Below, piece after piece: positions 11,585 to 21,800 of a stretch of DNA of 64,000 nt. Every line of letters begins with the position of its first letter. Position 1 is the first letter of the stretch. Where the stretch lies: positions 1 to 64,000 of the IMG/VR virus record IMGVR_UViG_3300008107_000023; one strand, written 5' to 3'. The position numbers and the translations under genes are program-made. This DNA comes from a virus. A model generated the notes under the pieces. It ran no database searches and was not told the origin of the DNA. It worked only from the letters and a program-made list of their open reading frames with translations.

Positions 11585-12352
11585 ATGGCAAAAGGATTCA
11601 CTGTTAAAACGGTAGCACCTAAGACCAAGACTGAAGAGTGGGATTATGATGCTATTAGAGAAAGAATGCGAGGGAAGTCAATTGTTTTTTGTCTTCCTGG
11701 AAGAGGTTGTTCTTATACATTCCTCAAGTCATTCGTACAACTATGCTTTGATCTAGTAAAGAATGAAATGAGTATCCAGATTTCTCAGGATTACTCATCT
11801 ATGGTTAATTTTGCAAGGTGTAAAGTTCTCGGCGCAAATGTTCTCCGAGGTCCAAACCAAGTTCCCTGGGATGGAAAACTACAATATGATTATCAACTAT
11901 GGATTGATAATGACATTGTTTTTAACTCAGAAAAATTCTGGCAACTTTGTGACCTTGCATTTCCTGCAGAAGGTGAGGAACGTCCTATTTCTGCTGGTTG
12001 GTATGCAACTGAAGACGGGCACACAACCTCAGTGGCTCACTGGTTAGAGGAAGACGACTTCCGTAAGAATGGTGGAGTCATGAATCATGAGACTGTAGAA
12101 TCAATCTCAAAGCGTCGTAAGCCTTTTACTGTTGACTACACTGGATTTGGTTGGGTTCTGATTAAAAATGGAGTCTTCGAAAATCTCGAATATCCTTGGT
12201 TTGCTCCTAAGATGCAAGTCTTTGAATCTGGGCAAGTTCAAGATATGTGTGGTGAAGACGTTTCGTTCTGTCTTGACGCTATTGAGAAAGGATTTAAGAT
12301 TTGGTGCGATCCTCGAATTCGCGTTGGACACGAAAAAACTCGTATTATCTGA
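11585..12352 (+). CDS. Glycosyltransferase-like (GT-A fold) protein
   Basis: A 255-residue protein. Residues 31-45 (KSIVFCLPGRGCSY) match the first strand and loop of a GT-A fold. Residues 105-113 are LWIDNDIVF, with D108-x-D110 as the metal/nucleotide-sugar DxD motif. A C-terminal part with GEDVSFCLDA then IRVGHEKT resembles the acid/His ending of many GT-A enzymes. Such proteins recur in cyanophages beside baseplate genes. Substrate and target (virion protein, DNA or host surface) are unknown. A late promoter lies upstream, and the stop overlaps the next ATG (TGATG). Confidence 0.75.
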   Translation: MAKGFTVKTVAPKTKTEEWDYDAIRERMRGKSIVFCLPGRGCSYTFLKSFVQLCFDLVKNEMSIQISQDYSSMVNFARCKVLGANVLRGPNQVPWDGKLQYDYQLWIDNDIVFNSEKFWQLCDLAFPAEGEERPISAGWYATEDGHTTSVAHWLEEDDFRKNGGVMNHETVESISKRRKPFTVDYTGFGWVLIKNGVFENLEYPWFAPKMQVFESGQVQDMCGEDVSFCLDAIEKGFKIWCDPRIRVGHEKTRII

Positions 12353-12507
12353 TGACTACAAAATTTTACAATATCCTTTATAAAGGTCGTAAAATTTATT
12401 CGAACCTCAGTATTGAAGAATGTACTGAGGTTCTTCAAGATTTTTCCGAAAACTTCTATGAGGAAAAGTCTTTTGATCCTATTGATATTGAACTGGAGGA
12501 AATTTAA
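12352..12507 (+). CDS. Small conserved protein, 51 aa
   Basis: The ATG at 12352 overlaps the glycosyltransferase stop, so it is preferred to the in-frame upstream ATG at 12301. The 51-residue product resembles the 63-residue protein at 11327 in its first 20 residues. Acidic C-terminus. The function is unknown. Confidence 0.65.
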   Translation: MTTKFYNILYKGRKIYSNLSIEECTEVLQDFSENFYEEKSFDPIDIELEEI

Positions 12508-12648
12508 ATGGCTAAAGGTGGAAACAATAAGGTAATCTTTGAACCAGGAGCACCCAAGAAAACTCGTCAGGGGCGTTCTCCTCGTACATTACTTTCACCA
12601 ACTTCTCGTAATGGACGTAAGAAGAAGTATCGGGGACAAGGTAAATAA
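12508..12648 (+). CDS. Small highly basic conserved cyanophage protein, 46 aa
   Basis: ATG at 12508, directly after the preceding stop, to TAA at 12646-12648. The 46-residue product (MAKGGNNKVIFEPGAPKKTR start) is very basic with KKKYRGQGK at its end. I recall near-identical short basic proteins in many T4-like cyanophages at this genome position. Nucleic-acid binding is plausible but unproven. GGAGG before the ATG is a good ribosome-binding site. Confidence 0.75.
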   Translation: MAKGGNNKVIFEPGAPKKTRQGRSPRTLLSPTSRNGRKKKYRGQGK

Positions 12649-12655
12649 TTTTTTT

Positions 12656-12689
12656 AGAGTGCTTAAATAGAAATAAGCACTCTTTTTTT
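12656..12689 (+). terminator. Intrinsic terminator abutting the next start codon
   Basis: A perfect 10-bp stem AGAGTGCTTA/TAAGCACTCT (12656-12665 and 12674-12683) with an 8-base loop runs into seven T that end right at the ATG at 12690. Confidence 0.88.
12663..12669 (+). promoter_or_regulatory. Late-type box TTAAATA inside the terminator hairpin
   Basis: TTAAATA spans the top of the left stem and the loop of the terminator, 20 bases before the ATG at 12690. That is the right distance for a late promoter of the next gene. Confidence 0.5.
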
Positions 12690-13214
12690 ATGTTTTCAGA
12701 TAAAGAACTTTATATCTTAAATTGGATAAAGGAAGTATCAAAAGTTCGTCCAGAATTGAATGGATTTGCAATTTGTCCTTTTGCAGCAAACTCAAAATTT
12801 AAGATCATAGAGTGCTCCGCAGAAGATATTATACCAATTGAAGGTTATCAAGTTATCATTTATATCATAGAAGACTATTTTGATTTGGATACTGTTCAAT
12901 TTTGGGTAGATTATTATAATCAAAAACATGAAAAGTGGAAATTTTTTGAAGATTGTGGCGCATATAAAACATACATTAAAGGAATTCAAACGAATAACGG
13001 AAAATATAATTTAATTCTAGGACAACCAACGGACAAATTACGTAAATTCAGAGAAAATCTTGCTAAAAGTGAATATTATAATATGTGGGATAATGATTAT
13101 CTAAAAGAAATTCTTGAAGATGACTACGATTTGATTGAAAAACGGGATAGCAACCCCGTAAAAAGTTCTGATTTAACAGATCAGGAGCAAAAAAATGACC
13201 AAACAAGTCGATAA
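12690..13214 (+). CDS. Hypothetical protein, 174 aa
   Basis: A 174-residue acidic, Tyr-rich protein. The segment LNGFAICPFAANSKF near residues 23-37 faintly recalls the NLCPFA signature of DUF1415, but the rest does not clearly follow. Residues 60-105 look alpha/beta. The last 30 residues are polar and low in complexity. A late-type box lies within the terminator just upstream. The function is unknown. Confidence 0.75.
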   Translation: MFSDKELYILNWIKEVSKVRPELNGFAICPFAANSKFKIIECSAEDIIPIEGYQVIIYIIEDYFDLDTVQFWVDYYNQKHEKWKFFEDCGAYKTYIKGIQTNNGKYNLILGQPTDKLRKFRENLAKSEYYNMWDNDYLKEILEDDYDLIEKRDSNPVKSSDLTDQEQKNDQTSR

Positions 13215-13440
13215 AGATCAAAATTTCATGAAAAATGAGTGGGGAACTCAGTATTTGTCCTCAGAATATGGTTGGGAATCTAAAATCAATAAGCAAAAAA
13301 TGCTTAGAGAAATTGCAAATGATGACCTCACACCCAAAAAGCATGATTTCTTTCATCAAAATGAAATTCACTCAAAAATAAGAAATGATGAAGACTATGA
13401 TGACTGGGAATATGGTACAGAACCAATAATAGGAATGTAA
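13195..13440 (+). CDS. Hypothetical protein, 81 aa
   Basis: An 81-residue acidic protein, overlapping the upstream gene by 20 bases and preceded by AGGAG. It ends in a Tyr/Asp/Trp-rich segment. Small acidic proteins like this precede gp25 in several cyanophages as I recall. The function is unknown. Confidence 0.7.
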   Translation: MTKQVDKDQNFMKNEWGTQYLSSEYGWESKINKQKMLREIANDDLTPKKHDFFHQNEIHSKIRNDEDYDDWEYGTEPIIGM

Positions 13441-13448
13441 AAAAGTCT

Positions 13449-13455
13449 CTAAATA
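13449..13455 (+). promoter_or_regulatory. Late promoter CTAAATA for the baseplate operon
   Basis: CTAAATA lies 30 bases before the gp25 ATG, in a short AT-rich gap, and is well placed to drive the baseplate genes. Confidence 0.65.
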
Positions 13456-13485
13456 ATACAGAATTTATAAACTTTAATATTATAA

Positions 13486-13887
13486 ATGCCTGTCGAAAGA
13501 ATTTCAAAGGGATTTAAAGATATAAGTCTTTCGTTTCAGGTGAGTCCCCTGAACTATGATCTTCTCACAATTAAAAATGAAACCGCAATCGCTCGATCCG
13601 TTAGAAATTTAGTTTTATATGGAACGGGCGAAAAATTTTTTAATGAAACATTTGGATCAAAAGTATCGCGTTTACTCTTTGAAAACATTGATGAGATATC
13701 TGCTTCAATATTAAAAAGCGAAATTGAACTTACAATCAAAAATAATGAACCTAGAGTTAGTTTAATAGGTATTGATATTACACCAAATTATGATAACAAT
13801 GAATTTAATGTGGTCATAAAATATTATATTATTGGTATAGAGGCATTACCTCAGCAACTATCATTTGCATTACAGCAGTCACGATAA
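13486..13887 (+). CDS. gp25: Baseplate wedge subunit gp25
   Basis: A 133-residue protein, the same size as T4 gp25 (132). It has the family features: an N-terminal KGFKDISLSFQ strand, AIARSVRNLVLYGTGE around residues 36-51, then FGSKVSRLLFENID. That core is shared with lysozyme-like sheath-initiator proteins of contractile tails (GPW/gp25 family). It sits in the inner baseplate wedge next to gp6 and helps start sheath assembly. The gp6 start follows immediately after its stop, as in other T4-like phages. Confidence 0.95.
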   Translation: MPVERISKGFKDISLSFQVSPLNYDLLTIKNETAIARSVRNLVLYGTGEKFFNETFGSKVSRLLFENIDEISASILKSEIELTIKNNEPRVSLIGIDITPNYDNNEFNVVIKYYIIGIEALPQQLSFALQQSR

Positions 13888-15840
13888 ATGGCATTAGTCA
13901 ATTTTACAAATTTAGATTTCAACGATATTAAGAGTTCAATAAAGGATTATCTTAGATTGAACTCGAATTTTACTGATTATGATTTCGAAGGATCTAATCT
14001 GTCTATTATCTTAGATATATTGGCATATAATACGTACATTTCTTCGTATAATGCCAATATGATAAGTAATGAAATTTTTATCGATAGTGCAACTTTGCGA
14101 GAGAATGTAGTATCTCTTGCGAAAAATATTGGATATATACCAAAATCTAGAATTTCCCCAAGATCTAAAATAAGTTTTTTTGTAGATACCACAGAATTAT
14201 CATTTAATCCTGTGACTTTAACTTTAAAAAGAGGAATTGTTTGCTCTACACCAACTTCCTTTGGCAGAGAAAGTTACACTTTTAGTATATTAAATGATAT
14301 CACTGTTCCAGTTGTAAATAAAATAGCATTTTTTTCAGATGTTGAAATTTATGAAGGAACCTACCTAACCTCTAATTTTACAGTAGATTCTTTAAATCCA
14401 AATCAAAAATTTATTTTAAATAATGCAAATATTGACTCTTCTCTAATAAGTGTTCAGGTAAGAGACAATCAGAATTCATCGTCATCAACAAAATATAATT
14501 TGTCGGATAGTTTATTTGATATTGGTCCAGAATCAAAGGTTTTCTTTATTCAAGAAATAGAAGATCAAAGATATGAATTGGTATTTGGAGATGGTATTTT
14601 TGGCAAAAAGCTATCTGCAAATAATTATATTGAAGTTTCATATATTGTTACCAATGGACCTTCGGCAAATGGTCTAAGTAACTTCACTTTTGCAGGAAGA
14701 ATCATTGATAATGAAGGAAATACTATAACTAGCGATATATCAGATCTAACAACAGATCAGTCAGCAGCGGGAGGAAAGGATATTGAATCTATTAATTCGA
14801 TTAAAAAATATGCTCCTAGAATATATGCAGCACAAAATAGGGCTGTAACTGCTGCAGATTATGAAGCGATTGTACCTCAAATTTATCCTGAAGCAGAATC
14901 AGTTTCTGCTTTTGGGGGTGAAAATTTAGATCCTCCAGAATATGGAAAAGTTTTTATAACTATAAAACCAACTAACGGAGCATTTGTACCAAACTCAATC
15001 AAAGATAATATCATATCCTCCTTGAGAAAATATAGTGTAGCAGGAATAGTTCCAGAAATTTTAGACCTAAAATATCTTTATGTTGAATTTGACAGTAGAA
15101 TTTACTATAATACTAATTTCTCTTCAAGTCCAAGTAATATTTCTACGGGCGTACTTAATAACATTAATGAATATGCAAATTCTTCGGAATTGAATAAATA
15201 TGGTGCAAAATTTAAGTATAGCAAATTCCTAAAAATAATTGATAATTCAGATCAATCTATTACCTCAAATATTACAAGAATTCAAATAAGACGAGATTTA
15301 AGTCCAACATTAAATTCTTTGGCAGAATATGAAATATGTTTTGGAAATCAATTTTATGTTGAGGGTGGAAATGGATACAATATTAAATCTTCTGGATTTG
15401 AAATTGCAGGAATAACAGGGACTGTATATCTGGCAGATATTCCAGATTCGGGGACTGATGGTAGATATGGTTCTTTGTTTTTCTTTAGATTGGATTCAGA
15501 TACTCAATCTTCAACGATTAAAAAATCTGTAGGTAAAATAGATTATTTAAAAGGAGAAATTTTTCTAAATCCAGTTAATATTGTTGGCACTTCAAAGAAC
15601 TTTGAAGGAAGACCAATTATTGAAATATCCGCAATACCATTATCAAATGATGTGATAGGATTAAAAGATTTATATTTACAGTTGGATGTCAATAATAGTT
15701 TCATTACTACCTTAAAGGATGAAATTGCATCTGGATCAGATATTTCTGATCTCAACCTTCCATACAAAAATACATCCTATACTGGCACAACATACATAGT
15801 TACATCAAGCTACGACACAGGGAACTTAGTAAGATTATAA
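13888..15840 (+). CDS. gp6: Baseplate wedge subunit gp6 (baseplate J-like)
   Basis: 650 residues, close to T4 gp6 (660). The N-terminus (MALVNFTNLDFNDIKSSIKD) and the segment AQNRAVTAADYEAIVPQIYP (residues about 312-331) are hallmarks of the gp6/baseplate J family. In T4, gp6 dimers form the continuous inner ring of the baseplate that changes shape on contraction. It abuts gp25 with no gap and is followed after 3 bases by the giant protein. Full length, no breaks. Confidence 0.95.
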   Translation: MALVNFTNLDFNDIKSSIKDYLRLNSNFTDYDFEGSNLSIILDILAYNTYISSYNANMISNEIFIDSATLRENVVSLAKNIGYIPKSRISPRSKISFFVDTTELSFNPVTLTLKRGIVCSTPTSFGRESYTFSILNDITVPVVNKIAFFSDVEIYEGTYLTSNFTVDSLNPNQKFILNNANIDSSLISVQVRDNQNSSSSTKYNLSDSLFDIGPESKVFFIQEIEDQRYELVFGDGIFGKKLSANNYIEVSYIVTNGPSANGLSNFTFAGRIIDNEGNTITSDISDLTTDQSAAGGKDIESINSIKKYAPRIYAAQNRAVTAADYEAIVPQIYPEAESVSAFGGENLDPPEYGKVFITIKPTNGAFVPNSIKDNIISSLRKYSVAGIVPEILDLKYLYVEFDSRIYYNTNFSSSPSNISTGVLNNINEYANSSELNKYGAKFKYSKFLKIIDNSDQSITSNITRIQIRRDLSPTLNSLAEYEICFGNQFYVEGGNGYNIKSSGFEIAGITGTVYLADIPDSGTDGRYGSLFFFRLDSDTQSSTIKKSVGKIDYLKGEIFLNPVNIVGTSKNFEGRPIIEISAIPLSNDVIGLKDLYLQLDVNNSFITTLKDEIASGSDISDLNLPYKNTSYTGTTYIVTSSYDTGNLVRL

Positions 15841-15843
15841 GAA

Positions 15844-18800
15844 ATGGCAGATACAAGAATCAAAATCAACTCTATTGTTGAAAATCAACTTCCATTATTT
15901 GTACGCGATGAGTATCCTCTTGTCGCGGAATTTCTATCTCAGTATTATAAATCACTCGATGCTAAGGGAGGAGTATCTGATATACTTCAGAACATAGATC
16001 AATATGTAAAATTGGAAAATTTAACCAATCTTACAGATTCTACTGTTCTAATTAATGACATCGATTCTTTGGGAGATGTTATTGAGGTAGAATCCACATA
16101 TGGATTTCCTGATAGTTATGGATTGATTCAAATTGATTCTGAAATAATTACCTATACTGGAATAACAACAAATCAATTTGTTGGGTGCGCTAGAGGATTT
16201 AGTGGTATTACAACATATCAAGGAAATACTAATTTAGATCAACTTATATTCTCTCAATCAGGAATAGCAACACATGCTAGTGGATCTACAGTAAGTAATT
16301 TAAGTATAAGATTTCTTAAAGACTTTTTCAACAAAATAAAAAAACAAGTTGTTCCTGGATTTGAAGGTAGAGAATTTTATGAGAATTTAAACGAAGAACT
16401 TTTCATTACAAATTCAAAAGATTTTTATACTTCAAAAGGAACTGATCAATCGTACAAAATTTTATTCAAAGCCCTATATGGAGTAGACGTTGAAGTAATA
16501 AAACCAAAAGATTATTTAATTGAGCCTTCAAATGCTCAGTATAGAGTAGTTAGAAATTTAGTTGTAGAGTCTCTAGAAGGCGAAGATCTAAGCGAACTAT
16601 TGAATAGAACGATATATCAGGAACAAGGTGATCTTTACAATGGAGCAAATGGTGTTGTCAATAATATAGAAAAGATTTTAAGAGATGGAAAAGAATATTA
16701 TGTTCTTAGTCTTGATTATGATTACCAAAAAGATATTGGACTCAATGGATCTATATTTGGAGAATTTTCGATACACCCAAGAACAAAAATACTCAATAAT
16801 GTTTCAATAGGAGCCACATTTATTGATGTAGATTCTACAGTATCATTTCCCACTGAAGCAATTTTATATACCAAATTGGACAATGGAACTACAGTTTCTA
16901 TTGGATACTCTGGTAAAAGTTTAACTCAGCTGTATAATTGCTATGGAATAGATCAAAATATTCCTGCAGGATCCGACTTAAATGTGGACGCATATGCTTA
17001 TGGATATGGAAAAAATAACCAAATAATAAAGTTTAGAGTAACAGGGGTCCTTTCTGATTTAGATATCATTGATAACACTTATTATTTTGCAAAAAATGAT
17101 ACCGTAAGAATTAAAACTTTAGGATATGACTCTAAAAAGTTTAGAGATAATAATTGGATCTTTAATATATGCCCAAGTTATACAATAAAATCTTTAGATC
17201 TTATCGATTCTACAGATTATACTTATAGATTGGCAACAATAGATCAAAATATTTTCAACATTGGGGACATTCTAGAATTATTGTTGACTGATGGTTCTAT
17301 CATAAAAACAACAATTTATTCGATAGAAAATAGAAATTCTTGCATAATTAAAGGGCAAGGGTTAATACCACCAACTAATTTAATAGTTAATGTAAAAAAA
17401 TCTCTTTCAAGAGTAAATTCAACAAATCAACCAGAACTAAGTCTCTATACTACAAATATACAAAATGTATATACGGATTTGGATTCTACATTTGTAACTT
17501 CCCCATCATTACCAACTTATCATGAAGAACCACTCAACATTAATGATCTATCAGTTACTTTTTCTGGTTCTTTTTCTGGAGAAGAATTAAGAATTGTTAG
17601 ACATGGATTTTATACCGGAGAAGCAATCTGGTATAATGAGTCTGACGAGAATAATAGATTGGATATTCTTAATGGCATATATTATGTCAAAAAAATTGAT
17701 GAGGATACAATAAAGTTATCCAAAAGTAGATCTAATATAGACAATAATAAATTTGTAAGTGTTAATGGAACTGTCGTAAACAATAAGTTTGAATATTACA
17801 AATTCAATTCACAGAAAGTTGAACCTCAAAAAATTATAAGAAAAATATCAGATCCCGAAGACGATGGCAATATTTACGAAACTTTGCCTGGAGCAATTGG
17901 AATTTTAGTTAATGGTGTTGAAGTATTAAATTACAAATCTTCTGATAGTATTTTTTATGGAGAACTAGAAGAAATTATCGTCTCTGGTGGAGGATACGAT
18001 TATGATGTAGTAAATCCCCCAATTTTACAAATAACAGATAAAATTGGTGTTGGCGCAACTGGATTTTGTTCAGTTGTCGGAACCTTAGAAAGAATTGATA
18101 TTATAGATCCTGGGTTTGATTATATATCAGAACCAATTATAACTATTAGCGGTTTAAATGGGCAGGAAGCAACTGCCAAAGCAACTTTAACTTCATTTGA
18201 GCATTATGTTGATTTTAATTCATCATCAAATGCCAACATGGTAGACTTGTCAAATAATACTATAGCATTTTCAACTTATCATAAATTTAGAGATTCTGAA
18301 AGGGTTATTTACAGAACAGATAAGCAGCAATCTGTTGGCGGATTGACTACAGATTCTCAATATTATGTTTATGTAGAGGACGCATATACAGTCAAATTAC
18401 ATAAAACTCAAAATGATGCCATTATCGGAATTAATACTGTCAATTTGACATCATATGGTATTGGTAATCATAGATTCAGATCATATTCACCAAAAAATAG
18501 AATTGGATTTATTAATATTTTAAACGCTGGATATAATTTTACCAATAGAAAAATATCAGTTACTAGATCTGGAATCAACACATATTCAAATGAAATTTCT
18601 GCAAAAAATCATGGGTATAATGAGGGAGATATCATAACTTATGAGTCAATAAACCCTATTGGTGGATTATCAACTTCTAAAAAATACTTTGTATCTAAAA
18701 TTGACGATGATAAATTTAAGTTATCTGAAGTGGGAATTGGAAGTACATTATCTAGATATTTCTATGAAACAAATCAATTTGTCAATTTGACATCAAATAA

Positions 18801-21800
18801 TGATGATAATCATTACTTTAACTACCCACCTATTGAAATTTTAATCAATGGTGTGATAGGAGTTTCTACAAAATCTGGACAAGATTTTAATGCTAAAATT
18901 AGACCTATTATTTTAGGGGAAATTAAATCAGTTTTCTTAGATTCTGGTGGAGTTGGATATGGTTGTTCCGATATTATTGGATATAATAGACAACCCCAAA
19001 TTACTCTTGTTAATGGCGATGGTGCGGAAATAACACCAATTGTTTCAAATGGAAAAATTGTTGATGTCTTAGTCAATAATTCTGGCGCAAATTATAATTC
19101 GACTCCAGAAATAATTTATTATGGAGACGGTTATTCTTCTTTAATGACTCCAATAATTAATGATGGAAAATTAACAGAAGTGAAAGTAATTAATGGTGGA
19201 GTTGGATTTAATACTTCAAATACAACAGCGATTGTATTGTCTAGAGGGCAAGAAGCAAAATTTGAGGCAAAGATTAAAGAATGGACAATTAATTTATTTG
19301 AAAAATTATACCAAAATAATAAAATCTCAAATGATGACGGGATAGTAGATTCTGGTCTTAATAGTGACTATGGATTACAATATACTCACATATATTCACC
19401 AAGAAGCTTAAGAAAAACATTATTGTCTTCAAGATTTGTTGATGGCAATTTAAATTATACACCAGATTTAATTCTGATTAATGATAAGGAAGTTAAATCT
19501 TCATCTCACTCACCAATTATTGGGTGGGCATATGACGGAAATCCAATTTATGGTCCTTATGGATTTACTAAAGTTGGATCTAGATCTGGAACAGTTAAGC
19601 AAATGATATCTGGATATGAAATAATACAGAATTTGCCCACTACTAGACCAAGTTTAGATTTATATCCAAAAGGATTCTTTGTTCAGGATTATGAATTTAA
19701 AGCAAAAGGAGATTTGGACGAATATAATGGAAGATGGTGTATAACTCCCGAATATCCCAATGGTGTTTATGCATATTTCTCTACGATCAATTCTGATACT
19801 GTAGAATCTTCTGGAGTATTTAAAAACTACAAAAAACCCGAATTCCCATATCTAATAGGAAATAAATTTAGATCCAAACCAATAGAATATAATTTTACAA
19901 GATATGCTAATCAAGATAGTATAGATTTAAGTGGAACATATTGGTTTAGAAATACAACACCATATGGACTTACAAATGAAAACACTTTTTATGATTATTT
20001 AATAAAACCTTCAAATATACAAAATCAAACTTCCAAAATTAAGTTTGCAACTAAAGGTGCGGTAGAATCTGTAGGAATTGTTAGTGGAGGAATCAATTAT
20101 AACGTTGGAGATTTGGTAGTATTTGATAACACAGAAACTGGTGGAAGAGGAGCTTCAGCCAGAGTTTCTTTGGTTAAAGGAAATGAAATCCAAGAAATAT
20201 CATGCTCTACTAATAAAATTGAAAATATAGAGTTTTCTCCATATCTAACGTTAGGTAGTTTCATAGGATTCTCAAGTTTGCCCCATGGATTTAAAAATTC
20301 TGATTATGTTTATATAACAGGAATCAATACAACTACTACAAGTTTAAAAAATTTATATGAAGTTGGTGTTAGATCGGAAACATTTAAATTAATATCTGGA
20401 ATTGGAAGTGCAGCTGCAACTGGTATTGTTACATATTTTAATATTTCAGGATCTCTAATTTATCCAAATATTAGAGAAAATGATGTATTAGGAATAGGTA
20501 CCGAAAAAGTAAAAGTATTGTCCGTCGATATAAAATCTTCAAGAATTAAAGTATTAAGGCAGTATGATAATACTGTCGGATCTGCACATACATCTTTAAC
20601 GCCCCTATACGAAAATTCAAGAAAGTTTACCATTAATGTTGGTTATAATACTTCTAACCAGTATAGAGTAAACAGGGAAATTTATTTTAATCCTTCAGAA
20701 TCGCTTGGAATTGGTATAACTGGAACATATACTGCATACATTTCAAATCCAGGTAGTGGAAGTTCTACTGTAACTATTCCAGTAAGGTCAATTTACTATG
20801 AGAATCATGGATTGGAAACTGGAGATAGACTAGTCTATTTTTCTAACGGAGGAACACCAGTATCCGTTTCAACAAATGGATCTTCTAGTTTCCAACTATT
20901 AGATAATCAAATAGTTTATTCTGTAAGGATTAATAATGATTTAATAGGAATATCAACTCTTAAAGTTGGTGTTGGGTCAACAGGAACTTATGTTGGTATT
21001 GATAGCAGCAAACCTACAAGTATTTTATACTTTACTGGCATAGGTACTGGAACAATACATAGCTTTAGAACAAATTATGACAACGTTGTTATTGGTTCTG
21101 GAATTAAAAATATTGTCACCATTTCTACTGCGTCAACGCACGGTTTAAACATAAAAGACTCAGTTTATATCAATTCTTCTCCAGGAATATCAACAACTAT
21201 TGTAGTCAAGTATAATGATTACAATAGAAGACTGATAGTAAATCCAAGATCTTTTGTTTCTTCGGATGTTGATATTGTCAATGATATTATTACAATTAAT
21301 AATCATGGATATAATAATGGACAAAAGATAATTCATACATCTACTTCTCCATGTACAGGATTAACTAATGAGCAAATTTATTATGCAGTAGTTTTAGATG
21401 AAAACAAAATTAAACTATCCGAAAATTATTATGAATCAGTATCTTCAAAACCTTCAATAGTAAGTATTGGAAGCTCCTCTTTTGGAACATTATCGCCAAT
21501 AAACCCAGAATTGGCAATTTTAAAAGGATCTTCTGTTATTTTTGATTTGTCAGATTCTTCTCTTTCTTATAGCAAAAATTCTACTTTATATCCTGCGTTT
21601 GAACTGAATTTCTATCTAGATAAAAATTTCAAAAATAAATTTGAAACTTCTCAGTTATCCAACGAATTTGAAATTTATAGGGAAGGAGTTGTTGGTATTG
21701 ATCCAACAGCTAACGTAAAAATTAATGCAACACAAAATTTCCCGCAGACAATATATTACAAATTGGATGTTGTAAATATTGACAATATCCCAGTAGAAAA

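Noticed and set aside
12690-13214. DUF1415 assignment
   Set aside because: Only the short CPFA-like segment matches; the remaining conserved positions could not be followed by eye.
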